Of a stretch of 32,460 nucleotides of DNA, positions 1-6,825 are shown in pieces. Origin of the DNA: an uncultured Collinsella sp. (GTDB taxonomy: Bacteria > Actinomycetota > Coriobacteriia > Coriobacteriales > Coriobacteriaceae); the NCBI GenBank assembly GCA_900546105.1, contig URBP01000013.1:1-32460 (forward strand), given 5' to 3'. The position numbers and the translations under genes were made by a program. Position 1 is the first letter of the stretch, and each line of letters begins with the position of its first letter. Below the pieces are notes generated by a model, which saw nothing but the letters and a program-made list of their open reading frames with translations, searched no databases and was not told the origin of the DNA.

Positions 1-29
1 GGTATTTTTTCTTCGATAAACGGTATTTA

Positions 30-113
30 GGCGGCACTTGGGGACGTTCCTTTCCCGCCGGCACTCGGGGACACTCCTCACTCTGGTGCATTGGGGACAA
101 GTTTGTTTGCACC
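30..113. repeat. Three adjoining GGGGACA-core short palindromic elements
   Basis: Three elements lie end to end. The first (30-59) has GGCGG/CCGCC ends around CTTGGGGACG. The second (61-89) has GCAC/GTGC ends around TCGGGGACAC. The third (85-113) has GGTGCA/TGCACC ends around TTGGGGACAAG. The second and third share about five bases of arm. Each is 29-30 bp, with different but self-complementary ends and the same GGGGAC core. The same layout recurs at 198-226, 9851-9946, 10480-10508, 27732-27760 and 30071-30155. The pattern is seen directly; that it is one family is inference. Confidence 0.6.
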
Positions 114-120
114 AATCATA

Positions 121-187
121 AGTTGCGGTGAAATAGGGACTGAAAAGCCGCTCAAAAGGCCAAAACAGTCCGTATTCCACCGCAACT
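121..187. repeat. 67-bp imperfect inverted repeat
   Basis: Arms of 22 bp (121-142 and 166-187) are complementary at 20 of 22 positions, starting AGTTGCGGTG and ending CACCGCAACT. They flank a 23-bp A-rich centre. It lies downstream of the helicase terminator and matches neither of the other two repeat families here. It could be a transcript-end hairpin or another dispersed palindrome; there is no T run. Confidence 0.6.
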
Positions 188-197
188 TCAAGACGTT

Positions 198-226
198 GGC
201 GCAGATTAGCCTGACCTCTTTGCACC
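198..226 (-). repeat. GGGGACA-family 29-bp element, inverted
   Basis: Read on the minus strand it starts GGTGCA, runs through AAGAGGTCAGGCTAATC and ends TGCGCC. This is a degenerate member of the 29-bp family seen at 85-113, in the opposite orientation. It sits directly beside the helicase terminator. Confidence 0.5.
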
Positions 227-260
227 AAAAAGGGCCCCGAGCATAGTCTGCTCGGGGCCC
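227..260 (-). terminator. Intrinsic terminator of the DEAD-box helicase gene
   Basis: A perfect 12-bp GC stem (232-243 GGGCCCCGAGCA with 249-260) and a 5-nt loop are followed on the minus strand by a T run, the complement of AAAAA at 227-231. It lies 34 bp past the helicase stop codon. Confidence 0.85.
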
Positions 261-293
261 AAACTCATCTCGCCTTACCGCGCGATGCGTATG

Positions 294-2525
294 TTATTTG
301 CGCTTGCCGCCGCCGTCGCCGGGGCGACGGGAGCTGCCACCGTGCTTGCCGCCGCGGCTGTTGCCATAGCTGCCACGGTTATCGCGACCGCCGGCACGGC
401 CGCCACGGGAACCGGCCTGGTTGCCACCGCGGCCGCCACGGTAGCCGCCGCGACGCTCTTCGCGGGTATCGTCGTAGTTGCGCCAATCATCGCGACGATC
501 GCGGCTGGCACGCGGGTCGCGACGATCGCGCGACTCATTCGAACGACCGGCGCCGCTGCGCCCGCCATTACCGCGAGCACCCTCGCGACGCTCGCCGCCA
601 CGACTGCCGCGCTCTTCAAAGCGCTTGCCGCCGCGGGACTCACCGCTGCGGGTGCCACGCTCACCGCGACCCTCGCCGCCGCGACGCTCGTCACGGCCAC
701 CGCGCTCGTCATTGCGACCGGAACGACGACGATCGCCCGAGCCACGCTTGCCGCCACGCGAGCCACGGCCCTCGTCCTCGCGCTCGACACGGCGACGACC
801 GCCGCGATCCTCGTCCTCGCGGCGACGGCGATGCGCCTCGCCCTGGAACTGCTTGGCACGGCGCTCGGCACGATTGCCGCGCGGGGCCTGCTCGACGGCA
901 CCGGTACCGTCGCGCTCCTCGGCAGCCACCTCGCGGGCCACGCTCTCCACGGCCTCGTCCACGCGAGCCTGAACGCCCTCGCGCACGCGGGTCTTGCCGC
1001 CGCGCTTGGGACGGCTCGGACGCTCGTCGCGACCGCGGTTGGAACGACCGGCCACATCGCCGTAGTCATCGCCGTTGCGCTTGCCGTCGCGACGTGCCTG
1101 CTCAAGCTTCTTCTTGCTCTTGGACTTGCCGCGCTTGGTCTTCTTCTTCACCTTAAAGGCCGCAGGATCGCGCTCGGGGTCGACGGCGGGCGGGTTGGGG
1201 CCCACGTGCAGGTCGCCGGCCTCGTAGATGTCGGCGGTCTTGTCCATGAGCTTCTCGATCTCGTAGAACTCGTCCACGTCCTGCTCGGTCACAAACGTGA
1301 TGGCCCAGCCCAGCTCGCCGGCGCGGCCCGTACGGCCAATACGGTGGATGTAGTCGGTCGGCTCGGCCGGCACGTCAAAGTTCACGACGTAGCGCACGTC
1401 GCTGATGTCGATGCCGCGGGCGAGCACGTCGGTTGCCACCAACACGTCGACGGTACCGTCGCGGAAGGCCGAAAGGGCACGCTCGCGCTGGGCCTGGCTG
1501 CGGTTACCGTGAATCGCGGCGGCCTTAATGCCCTTGCGCTCCAGACGGCGGCAGCAGCTGTCGGCACGGTGCTTGGTGCGCATAAAGACGATCGTACGCT
1601 CCGGACCCTCCTTCTTGAGGAACTCGGGCAGCAGGTTGTTCTTGGCCTCGATGGACACCGGGAACACAAACTGATCGACGGTGTCGGCGGTCGACGTGGC
1701 GGGCGCAATCTCCACGCGAGCCGGGTCGCTCACCAGGTCGGTGATCTCGCCCACGGCCTCCTCGTCGAGGGTCGCCGAGAACAGCAGCGTCTGGCGCTCG
1801 GCCGGCGTCTCGCGCACAATGCGGCGGACGGCGGGCAAAAAGCCCATGTCGAGCATGCGATCGGCCTCGTCGAGCACCAGCACCTTGACCTCGTCCAGGT
1901 GGCAGGCACCCTGCTCGATCAGATCGACCAGACGGCCCGGCGTGGCGACCAGGATGTCGCAGCCGTACTTGAGGGCAGCGGTTTGCGGCTTGTAGCTCAC
2001 GCCGCCCACGACGGTCACGGCAACATGACCAGTGACGTCGGCAATCTTGCCGGCGACCTCATCGATCTGCTGGGCAAGCTCGCGCGTAGGGGTGATGACG
2101 AGCATCACGGGGCCGCGGCCGTTGCCCTCGGGCTTCTTGGCACCGCGGCGGCGGTTGCGGCCGCCACGCTCGCGCACGGGCTTGGGCGGAGCGATGTGCT
2201 CCAGATTGTTCATGGTCGGCAGCAAAAAGGCGGCCGTCTTGCCGGTGCCGGTCTGGGCGGCGGCAAGCAAGTCGCGGCCTTCGAGCACCACAGGAATCGA
2301 ACCGGCCTGAACAGGCGTCGGCGCCGTGTAGCCCAGGCTCTCGATAGCACGGAGTATCTCGTCGGAAAGCCCCAGCTCGTCAAAGGCGGGCAGGCTCTCG
2401 GTAGCGGACTCGACGGCCTGGGCAGCATTGGCCTCATCGGCGGCATCGAAGGCAACCTGGGTCATGGCCTCGCGGGTCTCGTCCAGAATCTCGGCGTCGG
2501 TGACGTCAGATACAGAATTACGCAT
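294..2525 (-). CDS. DEAD-box ATP-dependent RNA helicase with RGG-rich tail
   Basis: An RNA helicase of the DeaD/CsdA/RhlE type (743 aa), which unwinds RNA duplexes using ATP and usually serves ribosome assembly or cold adaptation. All core motifs are visible: Q motif (FDELGL...PTPVQ) near residue 50-75, AQTGTGKT at 90-97, PTRELAQQ, TPGR, DEAD at 219-222, SAT, ATDVLARGID and HRIGRTGR at about 394-401. Between motifs I and Ia there is a basic insert (RERGGRNRRRGAKK). After about residue 430 comes a tail of roughly 310 residues, first lysine-rich and then rich in Arg, Gly, Asp and Ser with many RGG/RGGR repeats, likely disordered and RNA-binding. I chose the ATG at 2525, which has an AAGGAA site 9 nt upstream; a GTG at 2561 in the same frame has no good site. 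The tail's low complexity creates a long false ORF on the other strand. Confidence 0.93.
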   Translation of the reverse strand: MRNSVSDVTDAEILDETREAMTQVAFDAADEANAAQAVESATESLPAFDELGLSDEILRAIESLGYTAPTPVQAGSIPVVLEGRDLLAAAQTGTGKTAAFLLPTMNNLEHIAPPKPVRERGGRNRRRGAKKPEGNGRGPVMLVITPTRELAQQIDEVAGKIADVTGHVAVTVVGGVSYKPQTAALKYGCDILVATPGRLVDLIEQGACHLDEVKVLVLDEADRMLDMGFLPAVRRIVRETPAERQTLLFSATLDEEAVGEITDLVSDPARVEIAPATSTADTVDQFVFPVSIEAKNNLLPEFLKKEGPERTIVFMRTKHRADSCCRRLERKGIKAAAIHGNRSQAQRERALSAFRDGTVDVLVATDVLARGIDISDVRYVVNFDVPAEPTDYIHRIGRTGRAGELGWAITFVTEQDVDEFYEIEKLMDKTADIYEAGDLHVGPNPPAVDPERDPAAFKVKKKTKRGKSKSKKKLEQARRDGKRNGDDYGDVAGRSNRGRDERPSRPKRGGKTRVREGVQARVDEAVESVAREVAAEERDGTGAVEQAPRGNRAERRAKQFQGEAHRRRREDEDRGGRRRVEREDEGRGSRGGKRGSGDRRRSGRNDERGGRDERRGGEGRGERGTRSGESRGGKRFEERGSRGGERREGARGNGGRSGAGRSNESRDRRDPRASRDRRDDWRNYDDTREERRGGYRGGRGGNQAGSRGGRAGGRDNRGSYGNSRGGKHGGSSRRPGDGGGKRK

Positions 2526-2724
2526 ATGTTGTTGTTCCTTATCTGCACGCGCAATGGGCACGGCATGCGGCCGTGCGGGCGTGCTTGGTAGTGCGCTAAT
2601 ACATACAAAAACGGGTGCGCACAGAGAGGACGTTGCTCAGCACGCTGGCGATCGCTTTGGCAGCCCTATCACGCGCCGTCCAGACGCAGCAGCTCTAAGC
2701 GATGGAGCAGATTCGCCGCGGGTT

Positions 2725-2753
2725 AGTATACCCGTACTCCGTATGCCCCCACG
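2725..2753 (-). promoter_or_regulatory. Possible helicase promoter giving a long leader
   Basis: On the minus strand a good -10 hexamer, TATACT, lies at 2725-2730. No strong -35 is seen. If it is used, the mRNA would have a leader of about 190 nt before the ATG at 2525, as is common for cold-induced RNA helicase messages. This is inference from one hexamer. Confidence 0.3.
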
Positions 2754-2795
2754 TAAACCACAGATGACGAGGCGGACGAGGTGGGCCTGGCCGAT

Positions 2796-3015
2796 TGTCT
2801 CAATCTGTAACAGTTACGGAGCAAAACCGGGTCTACATGTTACGGATCGAGACATTCAGTCAGCCCCTTGGCTAACATCTCGATCTGTAACATCTACAGG
2901 CCGAATCTTCGTCTAGGTGTTACAGATCGAGACAAACGGTCGGCACGGTTCACAAACGTCTCAATCTGTAACAGTTACGGAGCAAAACCGGCCCCAATTG
3001 TTATAGATCAAGACA
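2796..3015 (+). repeat. Array of three 59-bp palindromes (family A, forward)
   Basis: Units lie at 2796-2854, 2876-2934 and 2957-3015. Each has 17-bp arms related to TGTCTCGATCTGTAACA and its complement around a 25-bp centre. Starts are 80 and 81 bp apart, leaving spacers of 21 and 22 bp. The centres of the first and third units share GTTACGGAGCAAAACCGG. The array fills the space between the divergent helicase and FHA genes. No promoter is obvious inside it. Confidence 0.9.
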
Positions 3016-3193
3016 GAGGGGGATTTCCGTCCAGTCCAAACCAAATCTCTCAGGCTTCCTGCAATTTCGAACATGTGGCCTATAATGTTGCTTTGGTTAC
3101 GCTATATATTGCGCAGCCATTTAATACGTCGCCCACCGGGGGCCATTAATTCCTATCGCCATATTGGCTAGGAAGCAATCAAAGGAGGTATCC

Positions 3194-4156
3194 GTGGCAG
3201 CAGAGACGCCTTGCTCGGTCCTCTATAACGATATTCGCTCGTTCGGCGGTCTTAAACATCTCGAGATCGCCCGAATGCCCATCAATGGAAACTCTTATCT
3301 CGGCAGTACCCTGCTCGAGAAATGCTCTTCCAACCGCTCGTATCTCACCCGTTACATCGTCCATCGCAAGCCTGACCAGTGCGCGCCCTCCATCTACAGC
3401 GACTTTACCGTCACCACGCTCAACCTTTCCTCGGCAATCTGCAGCAAGCTCGGCGGCGGCGAGTCCGCCTCTCGGGCAATCGCCGAGCACTATCGCGGTC
3501 CGGCCGCCAACGAAATGATGTCGGCTCTCGCCAGCTACAAGCTGGACAGCCGCCTATATGCAAATGCCCTCAATCGCATCGACAACTTTGACGGCAATGC
3601 CGTGCGCGAGAAAAGCACGCTTTACCTTATGCTCTTTGTGGCAACGGGGGCGCTCGCCGATCCCGTTCAGGGCGTGACGACCGTTGAGCGCTTTTGCGAT
3701 AGCAAAACTGGCGGGCATTTTGGCACCACCGAGACCACCGTCGGCCGTAGTTTTTTGAGCAGCTTGGATCAGCCGCGCACCGTCGCCCCCAACCTCGGCT
3801 TGCTTAGGACGCACGCCGGAAACAGCGTTGACATGCAGATCCACCCCCTTACGCGTGATCCGCGCGGCACGGTAATTGGGTCCTTGCCCAAAACCTCGCC
3901 CAGCATCACCGATGTAGGCGCTGATGCATCGCGTGAGCATCTCCGCATTTGGCTCGAGGGTGGGCACTGGTACGCCCAGGGCCTTGGGTCGACCAACGGC
4001 ACAGTGCTCGAATCGGGCGCGGGCGACGGCGATATTGTGATTGAGCCGCCCCGCGACCAACGAGAGCCCGGCAAAGTCTATCCCCCGGTGGAAATCGAAA
4101 ACAGCGACAGGCTCCATCTGGGTCTCTACACGACATTCCTTGTCATCGTGGACTAG
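3194..4156 (+). CDS. FHA-domain protein, partner of the adjacent kinase
   Basis: A cytoplasmic protein of 320 aa with a C-terminal forkhead-associated domain (about residues 222-320), a fold that normally binds phosphothreonine. Seen directly: SREH at 246-249 and GSTNGT at 265-270, which match the conserved Ser, His and Asn of FHA domains. The usual GR pair at the first strand reads GS (229-230), so the Arg that normally touches phosphate is missing. The first 220 residues match nothing I recognise. The start is the GTG at 3194, because a full AAAGGAGG lies at 3181-3188, 5 nt upstream; a TTG at 3164 would extend the protein but lies ahead of that site. A Ser/Thr kinase gene follows on the same strand 171 bp later, so this protein may be its reader or substrate. 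That link is inference from position. Confidence 0.8.
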   Translation: MAAETPCSVLYNDIRSFGGLKHLEIARMPINGNSYLGSTLLEKCSSNRSYLTRYIVHRKPDQCAPSIYSDFTVTTLNLSSAICSKLGGGESASRAIAEHYRGPAANEMMSALASYKLDSRLYANALNRIDNFDGNAVREKSTLYLMLFVATGALADPVQGVTTVERFCDSKTGGHFGTTETTVGRSFLSSLDQPRTVAPNLGLLRTHAGNSVDMQIHPLTRDPRGTVIGSLPKTSPSITDVGADASREHLRIWLEGGHWYAQGLGSTNGTVLESGAGDGDIVIEPPRDQREPGKVYPPVEIENSDRLHLGLYTTFLVIVD

Positions 4157-4157
4157 C

Positions 4158-4200
4158 GCGGACGGCGATCGAAAGACGGTCGCCGTCCGTCTTTCGTCTT
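4158..4200 (+). terminator. Two overlapping hairpins after the FHA gene
   Basis: GGACGGCGA (4160-4168) pairs with TCGCCGTCC (4180-4188). CGAAAGACGG (4170-4179) pairs with CCGTCTTTCG (4187-4196). The stems share 4187-4188, and each stem's strand sits in the other's loop, so they largely exclude one another. A weak T/C-rich stretch follows. It is most simply a terminator or attenuator between the FHA and kinase genes. Confidence 0.5.
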
Positions 4201-4235
4201 CTACCTTCTGCGTCGTAAACGACAATACTCAGCGG

Positions 4236-4294
4236 TATACGTGAGCAGTGCGGCTATCATGGTATTTTACCGATATCCGCACTGCTCACGTATA
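4236..4294. repeat. Perfect 18-bp-arm palindrome upstream of the kinase gene
   Basis: TATACGTGAGCAGTGCGG (4236-4253) is repeated exactly inverted at 4277-4294 around a 23-bp centre, 59 bp in all. The centre holds a nested hairpin (TATC...GATA, then GGTA/TACC around TTT). It ends 33 bp before the kinase ATG. The arm sequence is unrelated to the TGTCTCGATC family, although the overall length is the same. It may be an operator, an RNA hairpin or a separate palindromic repeat. Confidence 0.8.
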
Positions 4295-4327
4295 TGCGCG
4301 GCAACCCATGCCAGACAAAGGAACGCC

Positions 4328-6412
4328 ATGGATACTACCGATAGCGCCTATGGCGACAAACTCATCCGTCTCGATACGTTCGATACCGCCGTGGCGGTCG
4401 ACCCCAGCGCCGAGGACGACGCCAAGCGTCGGTTTATGACGCTTATTCTCCAGACGGCCTACCGCGACAACGGCAACATCGGGCACGTGCTGCGCGCGAC
4501 CAACACGAGCGGCGAGGTCTTTGCCGTCAAGCTACTCAAGGACAACGCCGTCCTTTCCGGCCAAGCCCCCGACCGCTCCGCCGAGCAATCGGCCGCTCAC
4601 CTGGCCAACACCGCCGCGCTGTTCGAGGAGTACCGTCATCTGTGTACCGTCTCGCACCTGCGCGGATTTCCGCGCGTCTATGGCTACGGATTGTGCGAGG
4701 ATAACCCGCTCATCCTCATGGAGTGGGTCGAGGGCACCTCGCTCAAGCAGGCGCTGCCCCTGCTTCCGCACGACGCCTCGGGCGGGCTGACCACCCAGAT
4801 GGTCGCCGCCGTCGGAAACGCCGTGCTTCGTGCGCTCTTGATGACCCAGGGGCTCGTGAATCCGGTCGTCCATCGCGACCTGTCGCCTGCCAATATCATG
4901 TTCCGCACCACCAGCCGAACGCTCGAGCAGCAGATTGCTGATTGTTCCTTTGACCCCTGCCTCATCGACATGGGCTCCGCGACCATGGCTCTCGGCGACG
5001 ACACGATCACCCGGCGCGCCGACATCTGGCGCTTTGCCACGCCCGCATACGCCGCGCCCGAGATGCTCACGCAGGATATCGAAGGCATCGCGGCCCTTCG
5101 CCGCTCGCCGGCAATCGACGTCTATGCGCTTTCGAGCATTCTGTACCAGCTCTACAGCGGTCGCAAACCGTTTGACTTTGAGTCGACGGACGCCGCTGCA
5201 ACCGGCTCGTTCTATCTCGTAAAGACCAAGACCAAGCCGGCACCGCTCGAGCCGCGCTGCGAGGGCGATGAAGCGCTCGTCCAAATCATCATGAAGGGTC
5301 TCTCAGTCGAGCAGTGCGATCGTCCCACCGAGCAGCAGATGCTCGAGGCGCTCTCTGCATACCTCCCCGCTGCAGAATCTGAGGGCTGTGAGGGCGCGGG
5401 CAGTGACGCCGCAATCGACATCGACGCCGGTACACACCTTAAGGTCGACGTCGCCGGCGAGCGCGCGAGAGAGATCCTGGAGCAGGCCCGGCACGATGCC
5501 ATGACCCGCCGCCGCTTTATTATCGGTGGCGTCGTTGCAGCCGTTGCGGGGCTCGGCGTTATCGGGGCGGCGACCCATGGCTTTGGCATCCCCGACTACC
5601 TGGACGGCATCCGCGGTTCGCTTGACGACTACACTTGGGATCAGCTGCAGGAGATTTCGCTCAAGATTAAGGCCGCCGAGACCCGTAGCGAGGCACGCGG
5701 GATTGCCAAGCGCTATCACCTGCTCGATGCCGATGGGCATATCCCCTATCCGTGTACCAAGCGTGTCACGCTCACCAACGGGCTGCAGGTTGGCGCGCAG
5801 CTTGTGGGCATCCGCCACGATGAGCTTCTGGACGGGACGGGCAAGGCTGGACTGACGTTTATGTTCGATGCCGGCATTGCCGAACGCGACGCCGCGGCCC
5901 AACCGTTGAACGCCGGCTGGGCAGATTGCGAGCTGCGGGAATGGCTAGACGGCGACGGCCTTAAGCTGCTGCCCAACGAGTTGCGCGCACTCATCAAATC
6001 TGTCAAAAAGATCTCGAATAACGTTGGCGCCGCCAGAAGCGCATCATGTCTGAGCGAGCTGCCCGCAACTCTTTGGCTGCCCGCCATGGTCGAGCTGTGC
6101 GGTACGCAACCGCCCGATTCGTTTGCCGAGGGCTTTCACTACCTGGCCGACATCTATAACGGCGAGGGCAAAGAGTACCAACTCTTCCGCGAGCTCAAGG
6201 TAAGTCCGTATACCACGAACGAGACGTTGGTTCGCCAGTGGAAGGGCAAGGACACCTGTTGGTGGGAACGAACGGCGAGTCCCGACACATCGGAGAGCGA
6301 AGGCACACTCTATATGAACCGCGTGGGGCACGACGGCGACGTCTTTACGTACGCAACGCCTGCGGAAAAGCCAAACAAGCTAACCTGTGTGATCCCCGGA
6401 TTCTGCATCTAG
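4328..6412 (+). CDS. Membrane Ser/Thr protein kinase with DUF6273-like outer domain
   Basis: A receptor-like kinase of 694 aa. The N-terminal half is a Hanks-type kinase: glycine loop GNIGHV (49-54), the ATP lysine in FAVK (Lys68), catalytic loop HRDLSPAN (182-189, Asp184 and Asn189), DMG in place of DFG at 214-216, and a PAYAAPEML activation end near 239-247. All residues needed for activity are present. A hydrophobic segment at about 398-417, preceded by RRR, is the single membrane span. The outer part (about 430-694) resembles DUF6273, with GWADCELREWLDGDG, LPATLWLPAMVEL, WWERTAS and a C-terminal VIPGFCI. The ATG at 4328 has AAAGGAA 6 nt upstream and excludes 29 residues of poorer coding. 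With the FHA gene before it this looks like a sensing and phosphorylation pair; the ligand is unknown. Confidence 0.87.
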   Translation: MDTTDSAYGDKLIRLDTFDTAVAVDPSAEDDAKRRFMTLILQTAYRDNGNIGHVLRATNTSGEVFAVKLLKDNAVLSGQAPDRSAEQSAAHLANTAALFEEYRHLCTVSHLRGFPRVYGYGLCEDNPLILMEWVEGTSLKQALPLLPHDASGGLTTQMVAAVGNAVLRALLMTQGLVNPVVHRDLSPANIMFRTTSRTLEQQIADCSFDPCLIDMGSATMALGDDTITRRADIWRFATPAYAAPEMLTQDIEGIAALRRSPAIDVYALSSILYQLYSGRKPFDFESTDAAATGSFYLVKTKTKPAPLEPRCEGDEALVQIIMKGLSVEQCDRPTEQQMLEALSAYLPAAESEGCEGAGSDAAIDIDAGTHLKVDVAGERAREILEQARHDAMTRRRFIIGGVVAAVAGLGVIGAATHGFGIPDYLDGIRGSLDDYTWDQLQEISLKIKAAETRSEARGIAKRYHLLDADGHIPYPCTKRVTLTNGLQVGAQLVGIRHDELLDGTGKAGLTFMFDAGIAERDAAAQPLNAGWADCELREWLDGDGLKLLPNELRALIKSVKKISNNVGAARSASCLSELPATLWLPAMVELCGTQPPDSFAEGFHYLADIYNGEGKEYQLFRELKVSPYTTNETLVRQWKGKDTCWWERTASPDTSESEGTLYMNRVGHDGDVFTYATPAEKPNKLTCVIPGFCI

Positions 6413-6453
6413 GCAGCGGGCGTCTTGCCGCAACGGGACCCCTCCCCGTCAAT

Positions 6454-6673
6454 TGTCTTGATCTGTAACAGTAGGGGGTCAAAAACCTCTCTAGATGTTA
6501 CAAATCAAGACATTTGAGTTGACCGCGGACGGTTTGTCTCGATCTGTAATATCTAGCAGGAAAAACGGTCCTTAGGCGTTACAGGTTGAGACGTTAAGTT
6601 GTGGCTCGATGTAATGTCTCGATCTGTAACAGTTACTCGACAAAAACGGGTCTAGTTGTTACAGATTGAGACA
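6454..6673 (+). repeat. Array of three 59-bp palindromes (family A, forward)
   Basis: Units lie at 6454-6512, 6535-6593 and 6615-6673; starts are 81 and 80 bp apart. The first unit has TTGATC in the left arm matched by GATCAA-type sequence (AATCAA) on the right, where most others have TCGATC/GATCGA, so the arms change together. The centres keep an A run. The array sits between the kinase stop and the copper promoter. Confidence 0.9.
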
Positions 6674-6747
6674 TTAGACCGGCTACGGTCCGCCGACCTG
6701 GCTATCACCTCGACCAATACCAGAATGTCATACATTTCAATCTCCAC

Positions 6748-6778
6748 TGGACACCCCCAGGGGGTATGGGTGTATAGT
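6748..6778 (+). promoter_or_regulatory. Copper-responsive promoter with CsoR-type operator
   Basis: TGGACA at 6748-6753 and TATAGT at 6773-6778 fit -35 and -10 boxes, with a long 19-bp spacer. Inside the spacer is ACCCCCAGGGGGTAT (6753-6767), a G/C-tract inverted repeat like known CsoR sites. Copper binding to CsoR, encoded by the third gene of the operon, would release repression. The motif is seen; its use is inferred. Confidence 0.6.
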
Positions 6779-6825
6779 ATCGGATGGTTAACATTTCCGA
6801 CACTACGTCACAGAAAGGAGAAGCC

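Noticed and set aside
285..2591. 768-aa open frame on the plus strand opposite the helicase
   Set aside because: It is an Ala/Val-rich shadow of GC-biased codons and the RGG tail; the minus frame has every helicase motif.
2796..3015. CRISPR array
   Set aside because: Repeats alternate in orientation, vary in sequence, number only two or three per cluster, and no cas genes are present.
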